From positions 310,001 to 374,000 of the forward strand of contig CAVUEG010000006.1 in the NCBI GenBank assembly GCA_963740525.1: DNA of 64,000 nucleotides, written 5' to 3'. Positions 55,865 through 64,000 of this stretch are shown piece after piece. Below the pieces are notes generated by a model, which saw nothing but the letters and a program-made list of their open reading frames with translations, made no database searches and had not been told where the DNA came from. The position numbers and the translations under genes were made by a program. The stretch is from CAVUEG01 sp963740525. Its GTDB lineage: Bacteria > Actinomycetota > Actinomycetes > Propionibacteriales > Nocardioidaceae. Numbering within the stretch: position 1 is the stretch's first letter; every line of letters starts with the position of its first letter.

Positions 55865-56914
55865 ATGCCCGCCCCCAGCACGCCCGCTCTGATCCCACAA
55901 CAGGTCCCACAACAGGTCCCACAACAGATCCCCCGACGGATCATCGTGCTCTCCGGAGGCGTGGGGGGAGCCCGCTTCCTGCAGGGCCTGTTGCACCTGG
56001 TCGCGACCGGCCCCAACCCTAGCGAGGTCACGGTGGTCGCCAACACCGGGGACGACCTCTGGATCCATGGCCTGAAGGTCTGCCCCGACCTCGACACCGT
56101 CATGTACACGCTCGGCGGAGGCATCGACGAGGAGCGCGGCTGGGGCCGGGTCGACGAGACCTGGCAGACCCGCGACGAGCTGGCGGCATACGGCGCGGAG
56201 CCCACCTGGTTCGGCCTGGGCGACCGGGACCTCGCCACCCATCTGGTGCGCACCCAGATGCTCGACGCGGGCTACCCGCTCTCGGCCGTCACCGCCGCAC
56301 TGTGTCGCCGCTGGCAGCCCGGCGTCACGCTGCTGCCGATGAGCGACGACCGGGTCGAGACGCACATCGTGATCGACGACGCGAGCGAGCCCTCGGGCCG
56401 GCGCGCGGTCCACTTCCAGGAGTACTGGGTCCGGTTGCGGGCGGAGGTGCCCGCGCGGGCCGTCGTCCCGGTGGGGCAGGACGACAGCTCACCGGCGCCC
56501 GGGGTGCTCGAGGCGATCGCGGAGGCCGACCTCGTGATCCTGCCTCCGTCGAACCCCGTGGTCTCGGTCGGGATGATCCTAGGGGTGCCCGGTATCCGGG
56601 AGGCGATCCGCACGACCACCGCACCCGTCGTGGGCCTCTCCCCCGTGATCGCCGGCGACCACGTGCGAGGGATGGCGCGTCAGGTGCTGGCGGCGATCGG
56701 GGTCGAGAGCAGCTCCTCGGCCGTGGCCGAGCACTACGGGGCCCGCGAGCGGGGCGGGGTGCTGGACGGCTGGCTGGTCGACACCTCGGACGCAGCGGAG
56801 GTGGCCCGGGTCGAGGGCGCCGGGATCCGGTGCCGGGCGGTCCCGCTGCTGATGACGGACCACGTGGCCACGGCAGCCATGGCCCGGGCCGCAATCGACC
56901 TGGTGGCGCCGTGA
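55865..56914 (+). CDS. cofD: 2-phospho-L-lactate transferase (F420 biosynthesis)
   Basis: The 349-residue enzyme (FbiA in mycobacteria) joins the phospholactate/phosphoenolpyruvate moiety to the deazaflavin Fo. The family core RRIIVLSGGVGGARFLQGL, VTVVANTGDDLWIHGLKVCPDLDTVMY and ILPPSNPVVSVGMILGVPGIREAI are present. The N-terminal 24 residues are unusual and contain PQQVPQQVPQQIP, encoded by three 12-base repeats. Start ATG 55865 is the only convincing one. Its stop overlaps cofE GTG. Confidence 0.93.
   Translation: MPAPSTPALIPQQVPQQVPQQIPRRIIVLSGGVGGARFLQGLLHLVATGPNPSEVTVVANTGDDLWIHGLKVCPDLDTVMYTLGGGIDEERGWGRVDETWQTRDELAAYGAEPTWFGLGDRDLATHLVRTQMLDAGYPLSAVTAALCRRWQPGVTLLPMSDDRVETHIVIDDASEPSGRRAVHFQEYWVRLRAEVPARAVVPVGQDDSSPAPGVLEAIAEADLVILPPSNPVVSVGMILGVPGIREAIRTTTAPVVGLSPVIAGDHVRGMARQVLAAIGVESSSSAVAEHYGARERGGVLDGWLVDTSDAAEVARVEGAGIRCRAVPLLMTDHVATAAMARAAIDLVAP
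55894..55929 (+). repeat. 12-base tandem repeat in the cofD N terminus, three copies
   Basis: CCCACAACAGGT, CCCACAACAGGT and CCCACAACAGAT follow one another exactly. They keep frame and encode PQQV, PQQV, PQQI. The tract precedes the conserved domain, so copy number should not matter for catalysis. Confidence 0.85.
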
Positions 56915-57919
56915 CCGGGCTCGAGGTGCTTCCCGTAACCGGGGTCGGCGAGGTCCAGGCAGGAGACGACCTGGCCGCGCTCCTGATCGACGCCGCTGAC
57001 GACGTGCGCGACGGCGACGTGGTGATGGTGACCAGCAAGGTGGTCAGCAAGTCCGAGGGCATGGTGCGACACCAACCCCGCCTCGAGGCGGTGGCGGCCG
57101 AGACCGTCGAGCTGCTGGCCCGGCGCGGGCGACACCAGCATCGTGCGCACCCGTCACGGCTTCGTGCTCGCGGCGGCCGGGGTGGACGCCTCCAACACGG
57201 AGCCCGGCACGGTGCTGCTCCTCCCCCTCGACCCCGACGCCTCGGCCCGGCGGCTCCGTGAGCTCGTGCAGGGGCGGACCGGTCGCAACGTCGCCGTCGT
57301 GGTCACCGACACGGCCGGGCGGGCCTGGCGCAACGGCCAGACCGACCTCGCGCTCGGCGCGGCCGGAATCGACGCCCTCGACGACCATGCCGGTCGGGTC
57401 GACGCCTGGGGCAACGAGCTCGCCGTGACCGAGCCCGCCGTCATCGACGAGCTCGCCGCCGCCGCGGACCTGGTGAAGGGGAAGCTCGGGGGCATCCCGT
57501 TCGCCCTTGTGCGAGGGCTCTCTTGGCGCGTGCTCCCCCCCGGCGAGCACGGCGCCGGCGCTCGGCCTCTGGTCCGGGACCGCTCCCACGACATGTTCGG
57601 CATCGGCTCGCGGGAGGCGGTGCTCGCGGCCCTGGCCGGGGTCGCCTCGCCGTTCGGCGCCTCGGCGCCGTACGCCGACCTCGCGGCGGCACTCGAGTCC
57701 GCGGTCGGTCCGCCCACCGCGTTGGTGACCCTGATGCCGACCGCCCGGCACGACCTGGTGGTGCTCCTCCAGGCCGCCCACGAGGGCGACCGCGGGCTGG
57801 GGTACGCCGACGCGGTCGTGGCCGCCGTCGCCACCGCCCACGGATGGGTGGTCGACGCGACGCTGCCGAGCCCGAAAGGTGCGCTGAACCGACGCCTGGT
57901 GGCGCGCCGGACCCGCTGA
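56911..57919 (+). pseudogene. cofE: Coenzyme F420:L-glutamate ligase, frameshifted, without nitroreductase domain
   Basis: CofE (FbiB N-terminal domain) adds glutamate to F420-0. The GTG at 56911 overlaps the cofD stop. The frame holds LEVLPVTGVGEVQAGDDLA and VVMVTSKVVSKSEGM up to about 57126. Then RTRHGFVLAAAGVDASNTEPGTVLLLP, TGRNVAVVVTDTAGRAWRNGQTD and IPFALVRGLSWRVLP continue in another frame. One extra G in GCGGGCGAC at 57127-57129 explains it. After the CofE domain only about 100 residues remain, so the nitroreductase domain of mycobacterial FbiB is absent. A sequencing error is likely. Confidence 0.85.
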
Positions 57920-58006
57920 CCGTCGGTTGCGCGGCGCGCCGCGTCGTCGTGTCCGGTGGGTCCGTAGACTTCCCGAGCAAACGCCCCCGCGAGAAAGCAT
58001 GGACCC

Positions 58007-58747
58007 GTGGCGAAACGCAAGGCCAACGACCGCAAGGCCATCCTCGAGCAGATGCGCAAGGAGCAGCAGGCACAGGAGCGACGTCGCACGATGTTGATCC
58101 TGGGCGCCTGCATCGCGGTGGGCCTGGCGATCATCGCCGCGGTCGCGATCCCGATCCTGAAGAACAACGCCAAGCAGTCGGCCTATGAGAGCCGCGGACT
58201 CGACAAGATCGGCGTGTCACCCTCCGCCGCGAAGTGCCAGCCGCTCGTGACCAAGAACGCGACGGGCAACAACGACCACCGCGCACCCGGCTCGGTGATC
58301 CCGTATGACAACGCCCCGCCGGCGTTCGGGCCCCACTACCCGACGCCCGCTCCGATGGCCCGCAAGTTCTACACCGCCAAGGACCGCCCCCAGGTAGAAA
58401 CGCTGGTGCACAACCTCGAGCACGGCTACAACATCGTCTGGTACGACGACACCGTCGCCGGGAACTCCGACGAGGTGGCCCAGCTCAAGGCGATCGCGGC
58501 CAAGTTCCCCGGGACCAGCAAGCTGGAGAACAAGTTCATCGTGGCTCCCTGGACCGCCGACGACGGTGAGGCGTTCCCCGGTGGCGCCCACGTGGCACTG
58601 ACCCACTGGTCCATCGGCGGGGACAACCCGGACCCGAACAAGCAGATCGGCATCTGGGAGTACTGCTCCTCGGTCAGCGGAGCCGCCGTGGCCACGTTCG
58701 TGAAGGACTACCCCTACAGCGACTCGCCCGAGCCGGGGGCCATGTGA
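58007..58747 (+). CDS. DUF3105 membrane-anchored protein
   Basis: The 246-residue product has a Lys/Arg-rich N terminus, one membrane helix at about 28-50, then the DUF3105 domain: RAPGSVIPYDNAPPAFGPHYPTPAP, LVHNLEHGYNIVWY and HVALTHWSIGG. Conserved His residues suggest metal binding, but function is unknown. It starts with GTG 58007 (AKRKANDRK). Its last 34 bases overlap the 3' end of the convergent nucleotidyltransferase gene. Confidence 0.8.
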   Translation: MAKRKANDRKAILEQMRKEQQAQERRRTMLILGACIAVGLAIIAAVAIPILKNNAKQSAYESRGLDKIGVSPSAAKCQPLVTKNATGNNDHRAPGSVIPYDNAPPAFGPHYPTPAPMARKFYTAKDRPQVETLVHNLEHGYNIVWYDDTVAGNSDEVAQLKAIAAKFPGTSKLENKFIVAPWTADDGEAFPGGAHVALTHWSIGGDNPDPNKQIGIWEYCSSVSGAAVATFVKDYPYSDSPEPGAM

Positions 58748-59805
58748 GCCCCGCAGTCGACCTTCTCGCCTGACCCGAGCCGCACCCCGTCCTCGAGGGT
58801 CGCTCCGTCACCTACGGTGGCGCCCTCGAGGCGGGAGTCCGCTCCGACCACGGCGTCCGGTCCGACCACGGAGTCGACGACGACCGCTCGCCCCCCGATC
58901 CGGGCACCGGGCATCAGCACGCTCCCGCTGACCCGGGCCCCGGCTGCCACCACCGCGCGTGCTGACACCGCGGAGCCCCCGCCGACCTGGGCCGACGCGT
59001 CCACCTCCGCCGAGGCGTCGACCCAGGCCTCGCCCGAGGCGCCGACCGCGGGACTGGTGGCGTCGCCTCGCACCAGGTCACGCGAGGCCGCCACCAGTGC
59101 CTGCGGCGTCCCCACGTCACGCCAGTACGCCGACTCGACGTACCCGACCACGAGGTGCCCGTCGTCGACCAGGCCAGGGAACGTCTCTCGTTCGACCGAG
59201 ACGGGACGGCCCGTCGGGATCGTGTCGAGCACGTCGCGCCGGAAGACGTAGCACCCGGCGTTGACCTGGTTGGTGACCGGGTGCGGAGACTTCTCCACGA
59301 AGCCGGTCACCCGGCCCTGGTCGTCGGTCGGCACGCAGCCGAACGCACGCGCGTCGTCGACCTGGACGAGGTGGAGGCTCACGTCGACGCGTCGTCCTTC
59401 CCGTCCGGTCTCGAAGTCGTCGAGCTGGGCCTGGAGGTCATGGCCGGACAGGACGTCGCCGTTGAGCACGACGACGACGCCGTCGGGGTCGCCACCCAGG
59501 GCACCCGTGACGTTGCGGAGCGCGCCCCCGGTGCCGAGCGGCTCGTCCTCCTGCACGTAGTCCAGGTGCAGCCCCCAGCGGCTGCCGTCGCCGAGCACGG
59601 GTGCGAACAGCTCGGCGCGGTACGACGTCGCGAGGACGACGTGAGCGACGCCGGCTGCCGCGAGCCGAGCGATCTGGTGCTCGAGGAACGGCACTCCCGC
59701 GACCTCGAGCAGGTGCTTGGGCCGGCGCTCGGTCAGTGGCAGCAGGCGCGTGCCGAAACCACCGGCCACGATGACCGCCTCGACCTGGGTGCGCATGCGC
59801 GGCAT
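58714..59805 (-). CDS. manC: Sugar-1-phosphate nucleotidyltransferase (mannose-1-P guanylyltransferase-like)
   Basis: The 363-residue product has an N-terminal Rossmann-like nucleotidyltransferase: VIVAGGFGTRLLPLTERRPKHLLEVAG (signature plus activating Lys), EPLGTGGALRNV and VVVLNGDVLSG. A left-handed beta-helix of hexapeptide repeats forms the C terminus (SAEVDASAQVGGGSAV...IGGRAVVVDSVVGPDAVVG). It makes an NDP-sugar, most likely GDP-mannose, matching manB in the window; dTDP- or UDP-glucose type is possible. ATG 59796 is an alternative start. The C terminus overlaps DUF3105 DNA. Confidence 0.87.
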   Translation of the reverse strand: MPRMRTQVEAVIVAGGFGTRLLPLTERRPKHLLEVAGVPFLEHQIARLAAAGVAHVVLATSYRAELFAPVLGDGSRWGLHLDYVQEDEPLGTGGALRNVTGALGGDPDGVVVVLNGDVLSGHDLQAQLDDFETGREGRRVDVSLHLVQVDDARAFGCVPTDDQGRVTGFVEKSPHPVTNQVNAGCYVFRRDVLDTIPTGRPVSVERETFPGLVDDGHLVVGYVESAYWRDVGTPQALVAASRDLVRGDATSPAVGASGEAWVDASAEVDASAQVGGGSAVSARAVVAAGARVSGSVLMPGARIGGRAVVVDSVVGPDAVVGADSRLEGATVGDGATLEDGVRLGSGEKVDCGAHMAPGSGESL

Positions 59806-59840
59806 CCTGCCACCACGACCTGCTCACTAGGCTGGCACCC

Positions 59841-60567
59841 GTGCCTGCCACCTTCCCCGCCCTGGTCAGCCTCGCTGCTCCGCTCGGACCCCGGTCGCCC
59901 CCTGGTGACGTTCTACGACGATGCGTCCGGCGAGCGGGTCGAGCTCTCCGTGACCACCTGGGCGAACTGGGTCGCCAAGACCGCCGCACTGGTCCAGGAC
60001 GAGCTCGGGCGGGAGCGCGCGGACCTGGTCCTGATCGACCTCCCCACGCACTGGCTGGGAACGGTGTGGCTCGGGGCGGCGTGGAGCGTCGGGTTGGAGG
60101 TCAGCTGCGACCCTGCGGACGCCACGGACGCCGACCTCGTGGTGTGCGGACCCGCAGGGCTGGAGGCGTACGGGACTGACGCCGGACGGCGGGACGTGGT
60201 CGCCCTGTCCCTGCGCCCGATGGGCGCCCGGTTCGCCGATCCGCTGCCCCCCGGGGTGGTCGACTACGGCGTGGAGGTCTTCTCGCAGCCGGACGTGTTC
60301 CAGCCCCTCGACCCACCCGCACCGGACGACCCGGCCTGGCGGGGTCTCACGCAGCAGCAGCTGTTCGGGGAGCCCACGAGCGAGCACGTCCCACCGGGGC
60401 AGCGCCTGATCACCGACGCCAACCCGTGCGGCGACGTGGGTCGCGACAGCCTGGTGGTGCCGTTCGCCACCGGTGGGTCGACGGTCTGGGTCGCGAACGC
60501 CGATCCCGCCACGTGGGAGTCGCACGCTTCCCAGGAACGTGCGACCGCCACGTGGCGGGTCGGCTGA
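59841..60567 (+). pseudogene. TIGR03089 family protein, frameshifted near its start
   Basis: GTG 59841 begins PATFPALVS. From about 59875 the family sequence continues one frame over: LLRSDPGRPLVTFYDDASGERVELSVTTWANWVAKTA, DLPTHWLGTVWLGAAWSVG and FATGGSTVWVANADP. One extra base in GCCTCGC (59870-59876) explains the break. TIGR03089 proteins look like the N-terminal part of an acyl-adenylating enzyme without the rest. Function unknown. It lies beside manC with a short divergent gap, as in mycobacteria. Confidence 0.78.
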
Positions 60568-60584
60568 CCTCACCCAGCGAGGTC
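60566..60584. terminator. Hairpin at convergent stops of TIGR03089 and the PGRP amidase
   Basis: GACCTC (60566-60571) pairs with GAGGTC (60579-60584) around ACCCAGC. Both stop codons overlap the left arm. Confidence 0.35.
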
Positions 60585-62020
60585 GTAGCCGCCGAATCCC
60601 TCGCCGACGAAGACCCGGGGACCGACGCCGGACGTCCGCCCCGGCAGCATCCACAGGTAGCCCGTCGCCTTGGCCCGCACCAGAAGGTCCGAGTGGCCGT
60701 TCCCGTCGAGGTCGCCGGTGCCGAGCACCCAGTCGTAGCGCTTCATGCCCGAGGCGATCTTGCGGCCGCTGGTCAACCCGCCGGGCCCGTTGCCGCCGTA
60801 CAGCACGAGCGAGCCGTCGCTGGTCTTGAACATCGAGTCGGGAGCACCGTCGGCGTCCCAGAGCCCGGCTCCGACCTGCGACACGGCACCGATCGCCGAG
60901 TGCGCGACGAAGCTCCCGCGGAAGCCGCTCACCCCGTTGCCCGGGTAGATGCGCATCGCACCCTTGGCGGGCTGGCCCATCAGGTCCGGGCGTCCGTCGC
61001 CGGTCACGTCGCCCACGGCGGCGAGCAGGGAGACACCCGACCACCCGGTCGAGGCGAGCACCGGGTCGGCGAACCGGTGCTGCCCGAGCCCGGCCCGGAA
61101 CATCATCCGGCCGGTGCCGGTGCGGGACATGAGGTCGTTGATGCCGTCGCCGTTCCAGTCGCCGACATCGAGCACAGCGTTCGTGGCGTTGAGCGTCACC
61201 CCGGTCGCCGTGGTGGTGCCGAGGTTGCGACCGCCGAGATTGGGCACGGTCAGCAGCCGGTCACCGCGGCGGATCAGCAGGTCGGGCGCACCGTCACCGG
61301 TCAGGTCCCCGGCGTCGGAGACGAGATCGGCGTTCTTGAGGGCCGAGAACGGGCCGTACCAGTGCCGCAGGGACCCGGCGCCCGTGGACGGGTAGACGTA
61401 CGCCGCCTTCGAGCCGGACTTGCGCGCCACCAGGTCGGCGAGACCGTCGCCGGTGTAGTCGCTGAACCCGGTGATCTCGTCGTACGCCTTCCAGACCCAC
61501 GGCAGTGCGACGGGGGTGCCCAGGGAGACCGCCCCCGTCCCGGGGAAGATCCACAGCTTGCCGGCCTTGTCCCTGGAGGCGAAGTCGTCGAGCCCGTCGC
61601 CGGTCAGGTCCCCGGTGCCGACGGTGAGGTCGTAGCCGCTCCAGTCCGGCGAGAGCGCGCGCCGCTTGGCGAAGCGTCCGTCGAGACCGCGGAAGAGGAA
61701 CAGCTTGCGCGTGGCCGTGGCCCGGGCCAGTACGTCGTTGCGCCCGTCCCCGTTGAGGTCACCGGCCGCCACGATCTGGTCCATCCCGGCGAAGCGGTGG
61801 CTGTTGCGGACCGGGGCGCCGAAGCCACCCGCCCCGTCACCGGGGTAGACGGCGGTGTCGCCGGTGTCTCGGTTGCGGGCGAACACGTCGCTGATGCCAT
61901 CACCGGTCAGATCGGGTGAGACCGTGACCTGGTCCATCGCCGACCACCCGGTCGTGGCGTGCCGGGCCATCCCGAAGCGCAGCTGACCCTCGGTGTGCAC
62001 GATGAACGTCTCGTGCGAGT
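60570..62020 (-). repeat. FG-GAP/VCBS repeat array
   Basis: About eight repeats of roughly 50 residues share GDLTGDG, GDWNGDG or GDVTGDG loops followed by DLLVR/DLMS-like strands, the calcium-binding blades of a beta-propeller. Codon use is uniform with its neighbours. Confidence 0.85.
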
Positions 62021-62694
62021 CCCGTCGGCGGACCACGAGGTCCGGCCACGGGCTGCCGCCGAGAGAGGTCTGACGGTCGCGCTCGGACCAGTCGGCCTGC
62101 GCCGCCTTGGCCAGGGTGCGGATGCGGGGCAGCTTGGCGTAGAGGTACCTGCCGGGACAGGCCGTCGAGGCCGCATCGCGGTGCCCGTTGATCGCCTGGA
62201 ACCACCGGGAGCCGACCCACTGCTTGGTCGACGACGCGTCGACCCCGTGCAACGAGAGCTTCCAGGCGAACAGCCGGCCGTAGGCGCGGACGATGGCCGA
62301 GCTGGGCTCGGTGATGTCGTAGTTGCCCAGCGCTGACATCGCGAAGGAGTACTCGTTGTAGTTGAGCGTGTGCGCGCCGACCACGGGCCGGTCCACGCCG
62401 CCGTACCGGCCCTCCCAGATCCGCCCGAAGCGGTCCACGACGAAGTTGTAGCCGATGTCGGTCCAGCCGCGCGACTGGGTGTGGTAGGCGTAGATGCCGC
62501 GCAGCAGGGCCGGTACCTGGTCGCGCGTGTAGTTGTTCGTGTTCACCGTGTGGTGGACGAAGCCCGCATGGACCTCGAAGTAGTGGAGGGACGAGGCTGT
62601 CGCGGAGCCGCTCGTCGGCTCCCCACTGGGCACGCGAGAAGATCCGCGGCTTGGGGGTGACTCCGCTGACCAGTCCGGCCGTGTCGGTGCCCTC

Positions 62695-62741
62695 GGTCCC
62701 CGGGTCCGTGCCCGGGTCCGTCCCGGGTCCGTGCCCGGGTC
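62695..62741 (-). repeat. DPGT-coding tandem repeat, one unit short by a base
   Basis: Four tandem units based on GACCCGGGCACG encode DPGT in the linker between the N-terminal domain and PGRP domain. Reading the minus strand, units are 12, 11, 12 and 12 bases; the 11-base unit (62729-62719) causes one of the frameshifts. Confidence 0.75.
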
Positions 62742-63481
62742 GTCCCGGGGGTCGCCGGGTCGCCGGTGCGCGCGGAGGCGAGCCGGGCGGTGTCGATGGC
62801 GGGCTGCTCGCGAGTGGTCCGGGGAGTCTGCCCCGGGTCGATCACGGAGAGCTCAGGTCCGCCGGGACCTGCCCGAGGCGGTGTACGCCGTGACCTGCAC
62901 CTGGTCGACGTCGCCGACCAGCAGCGGCTCGGTGCCGGGGCGTGCGTGCCGGCCCTCGGCCGAGCCCGGGTCGGGCGCGTGCTCGGAGTCGTAGTCGATT
63001 CGGTCCAGCCGGACCAGGTCCCGTCCTGCAGGGTCCGCACCGCCACGGTGATCCCGTTGTCAGGAATCGAGACTCCGTGCTTCCAGGTGAGCCCGACAGT
63101 GGCATAGCCGGAGACGGGCTCAGGGGCCGTCAGCGCGGCCATCCGCAGGCCGCCCGCCCTGGGTGCCACCCGGGCGGCACCGGCCCCGGCGGTGAGGCGC
63201 TGCAGTGAGCTCTGGTCGATGCCGGTGACCGGGTAGTTGCGGACCTTCGGGTCGACCGGGTGCGCGGCCACCAGCGCCCGTCGTGCTGGGCGTGCGTCCC
63301 GGCCTCGGGGGCCGTCGTCGACGGCCCGACGATGTCCAGCGTCACCACTCCTGCGGCCGGGGCCACCACGGCGAGCACCGTCCGAACGCCAGCAGCTGCT
63401 GGCACAGCGGTGACGAAACGGTCCTTGCTCTGGCGCATATGCGGGCTCCTGGCGGGGGAGGATTCACACGAGTAGCCAAGT

Positions 63482-63496
63482 GTCACACCAGTCACA
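63482..63496 (-). promoter_or_regulatory. MtrA-box-like direct repeat upstream of the PGRP amidase gene
   Basis: GTCACA, CCA, GTCACA form a direct repeat with 9-base period (plus strand), 44-58 bases before the PGRP gene start on the minus strand. The mycobacterial MtrA motif is described as repeated GTCACAgcg. mtrA is in the window and MtrA regulons include peptidoglycan hydrolases. Binding is inferred. Confidence 0.4.
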
Positions 63497-63594
63497 GGGG
63501 GGCTGGCAAGAAGTTCCTGCTAACTACAAACTTGTAATTTCTCCGGGGCCGCGCTCAGGCGTCTCAGCACCCGGCGCTCGGAGTCGTCCGCAGG

Positions 63595-64000
63595 TCAGAC
63601 ATCGGCGCCGAGGTCGTCGTCGGCGCCTCCTCGTCGTCCAGCTCGGGTCGTCGTTGTCCTGGTCGTCGTAGTTGAGGTAGTGGATGCCCTCGTCCACGGC
63701 GCCGTCGAAGCCGACTGGCCCTTCTCGAGCACGATGACCCGGTCGCACATCTTGCGCACCGAGCCGGGGGCGTGGCTGACGTAGAAGATGCGTCCGGCCG
63801 CTCGTCGCGGATCTCCTGCATCCAGTGCCATGCACTTGCTCTTGAACGGGCGGTCACCGACAGCCAGCACCTCGTCGGCCAGGAAGATGTCGGAGTCGAC
63901 GTGCACCGCGACCGCGAAGCCCAGCCGGGAGAACATGCCCGAGGAGTAGTGCGTCACCGGGGTGTCGATGAACCGCCCGATGTCGGCGAAGTCGACGATC
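63595..64000 (-). pseudogene. Polysaccharide-export ABC transporter ATPase, partial and frameshifted
   Basis: The gene enters from the right edge. VDFADIGRFIDTPVTHYSSGMFSRLGFAVAVHVDSDIFLADEVLAVGD spans the signature, Walker B and D-loop of Wzt/TagH-type ATPases, followed by KSKCM. Then the frame shifts several times: QEIRDE, GRIFYVSHAPGSVRKMCDRVIVLEKG (H-loop His visible), VGFDGAVDEGIHYLNYDDQDNDDP and an acidic tail each sit in a different frame. Breaks lie near 63822, 63800, 63715, 63644 and 63625. The most natural stop is at 63595. It would power export of a teichoic acid or O-antigen-like glycan. Confidence 0.75.

Larger units (their letters stand above)
60570..63438 (-). pseudogene. Secreted PGRP/N-acetylmuramoyl-L-alanine amidase with FG-GAP repeats, several frameshifts
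   Basis: Intended length is about 955 residues. ATG 63438 (MRQSKDRFVTAVPAAAG) gives a signal peptide behind AGGAG. An N-terminal beta domain (PEPVSGYATVGLTWKHGVSIPD, GTWSGWTE), a DPGT-repeat linker and a PGRP amidase domain follow: IFSRAQWGADERLRD, zinc ligands in FVHHTVN and NGHRDAASTACPG, so it should be catalytic. About eight FG-GAP/VCBS repeats with DxxGDG loops fill the C-terminal half. The reading frame shifts at about 62600, 62725, 62853, 62872, 63000 and 63278; five are single-base losses. It probably digests peptidoglycan. A possible MtrA box lies upstream. Confidence 0.8.

Noticed and set aside
60570..63438. PGRP amidase as a decaying pseudogene
   Set aside because: Between breaks the protein keeps full family conservation, catalytic residues and codon usage; breaks are nearly all single-base run-length changes.

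Overview
The window is chromosomal DNA of a high-GC actinobacterium. The closest fit is Nocardioidaceae (Nocardioides-like), judged from the F420 genes, the mtrAB-lpqB locus, large NAD-glutamate dehydrogenase, WhiB and secreted PGRP amidases with FG-GAP repeats. This placement is inference: no rRNA or other taxonomic marker is present. I see no tRNA, rRNA, CRISPR array, insertion sequence or prophage.

Layout. 1-7.6 kb: a partial membrane protein, a secreted CAP-domain protein and a KAP-type P-loop NTPase, then a bacterial end-joining locus with the LigD polymerase and ligase domains on two overlapping genes, divergent from a frameshifted ku. 7.7-15.2 kb: SDR and amidase genes, an MFS transporter with a tiny partner, an M20 peptidase and an OmpR-type two-component pair. 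15.1-26.9 kb: amino-acid catabolism (NAD-glutamate dehydrogenase, tryptophan dioxygenase, proline-pathway dehydrogenase PruA), a WS/DGAT-like acyltransferase with a degenerate catalytic motif, and a lipoprotein/membrane protein pair. 27-31.1 kb: a CpaE-like ATPase with an altered P-loop, a SAF-domain protein, a small HTH protein, a two-lobed unknown protein, a LysM protein and an Rv3235-family protein.

31-60.6 kb is a conserved actinobacterial block, also seen in mycobacteria and Streptomyces: secA, hpf, comF, lpqB-mtrB-mtrA, ahcY, SIS protein, Trm112-like, phosphomannomutase, DUF3499, metallopeptidase-like, DUF5719, a large GT2 membrane protein, whiB2-like, cofD, cofE, nucleotidyltransferase and TIGR03089. 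It joins protein export, envelope sensing (MtrAB-LpqB), mannose activation for the envelope, and F420 assembly. The right end holds a PGRP amidase with FG-GAP repeats and the 3' part of a polysaccharide-export ABC ATPase.

Six genes carry apparent single-base frameshifts (ku, gdh, cofE, TIGR03089, the PGRP amidase, the ABC ATPase). They crowd into the last 1.5 kb and mostly look like lost bases in short homopolymer runs, so assembly error is the leading explanation. A second pattern is architectural: at four convergent gene pairs the two TGA stop codons face each other in opposite arms of a perfect inverted repeat, as if compact bidirectional terminators were built over the stops.
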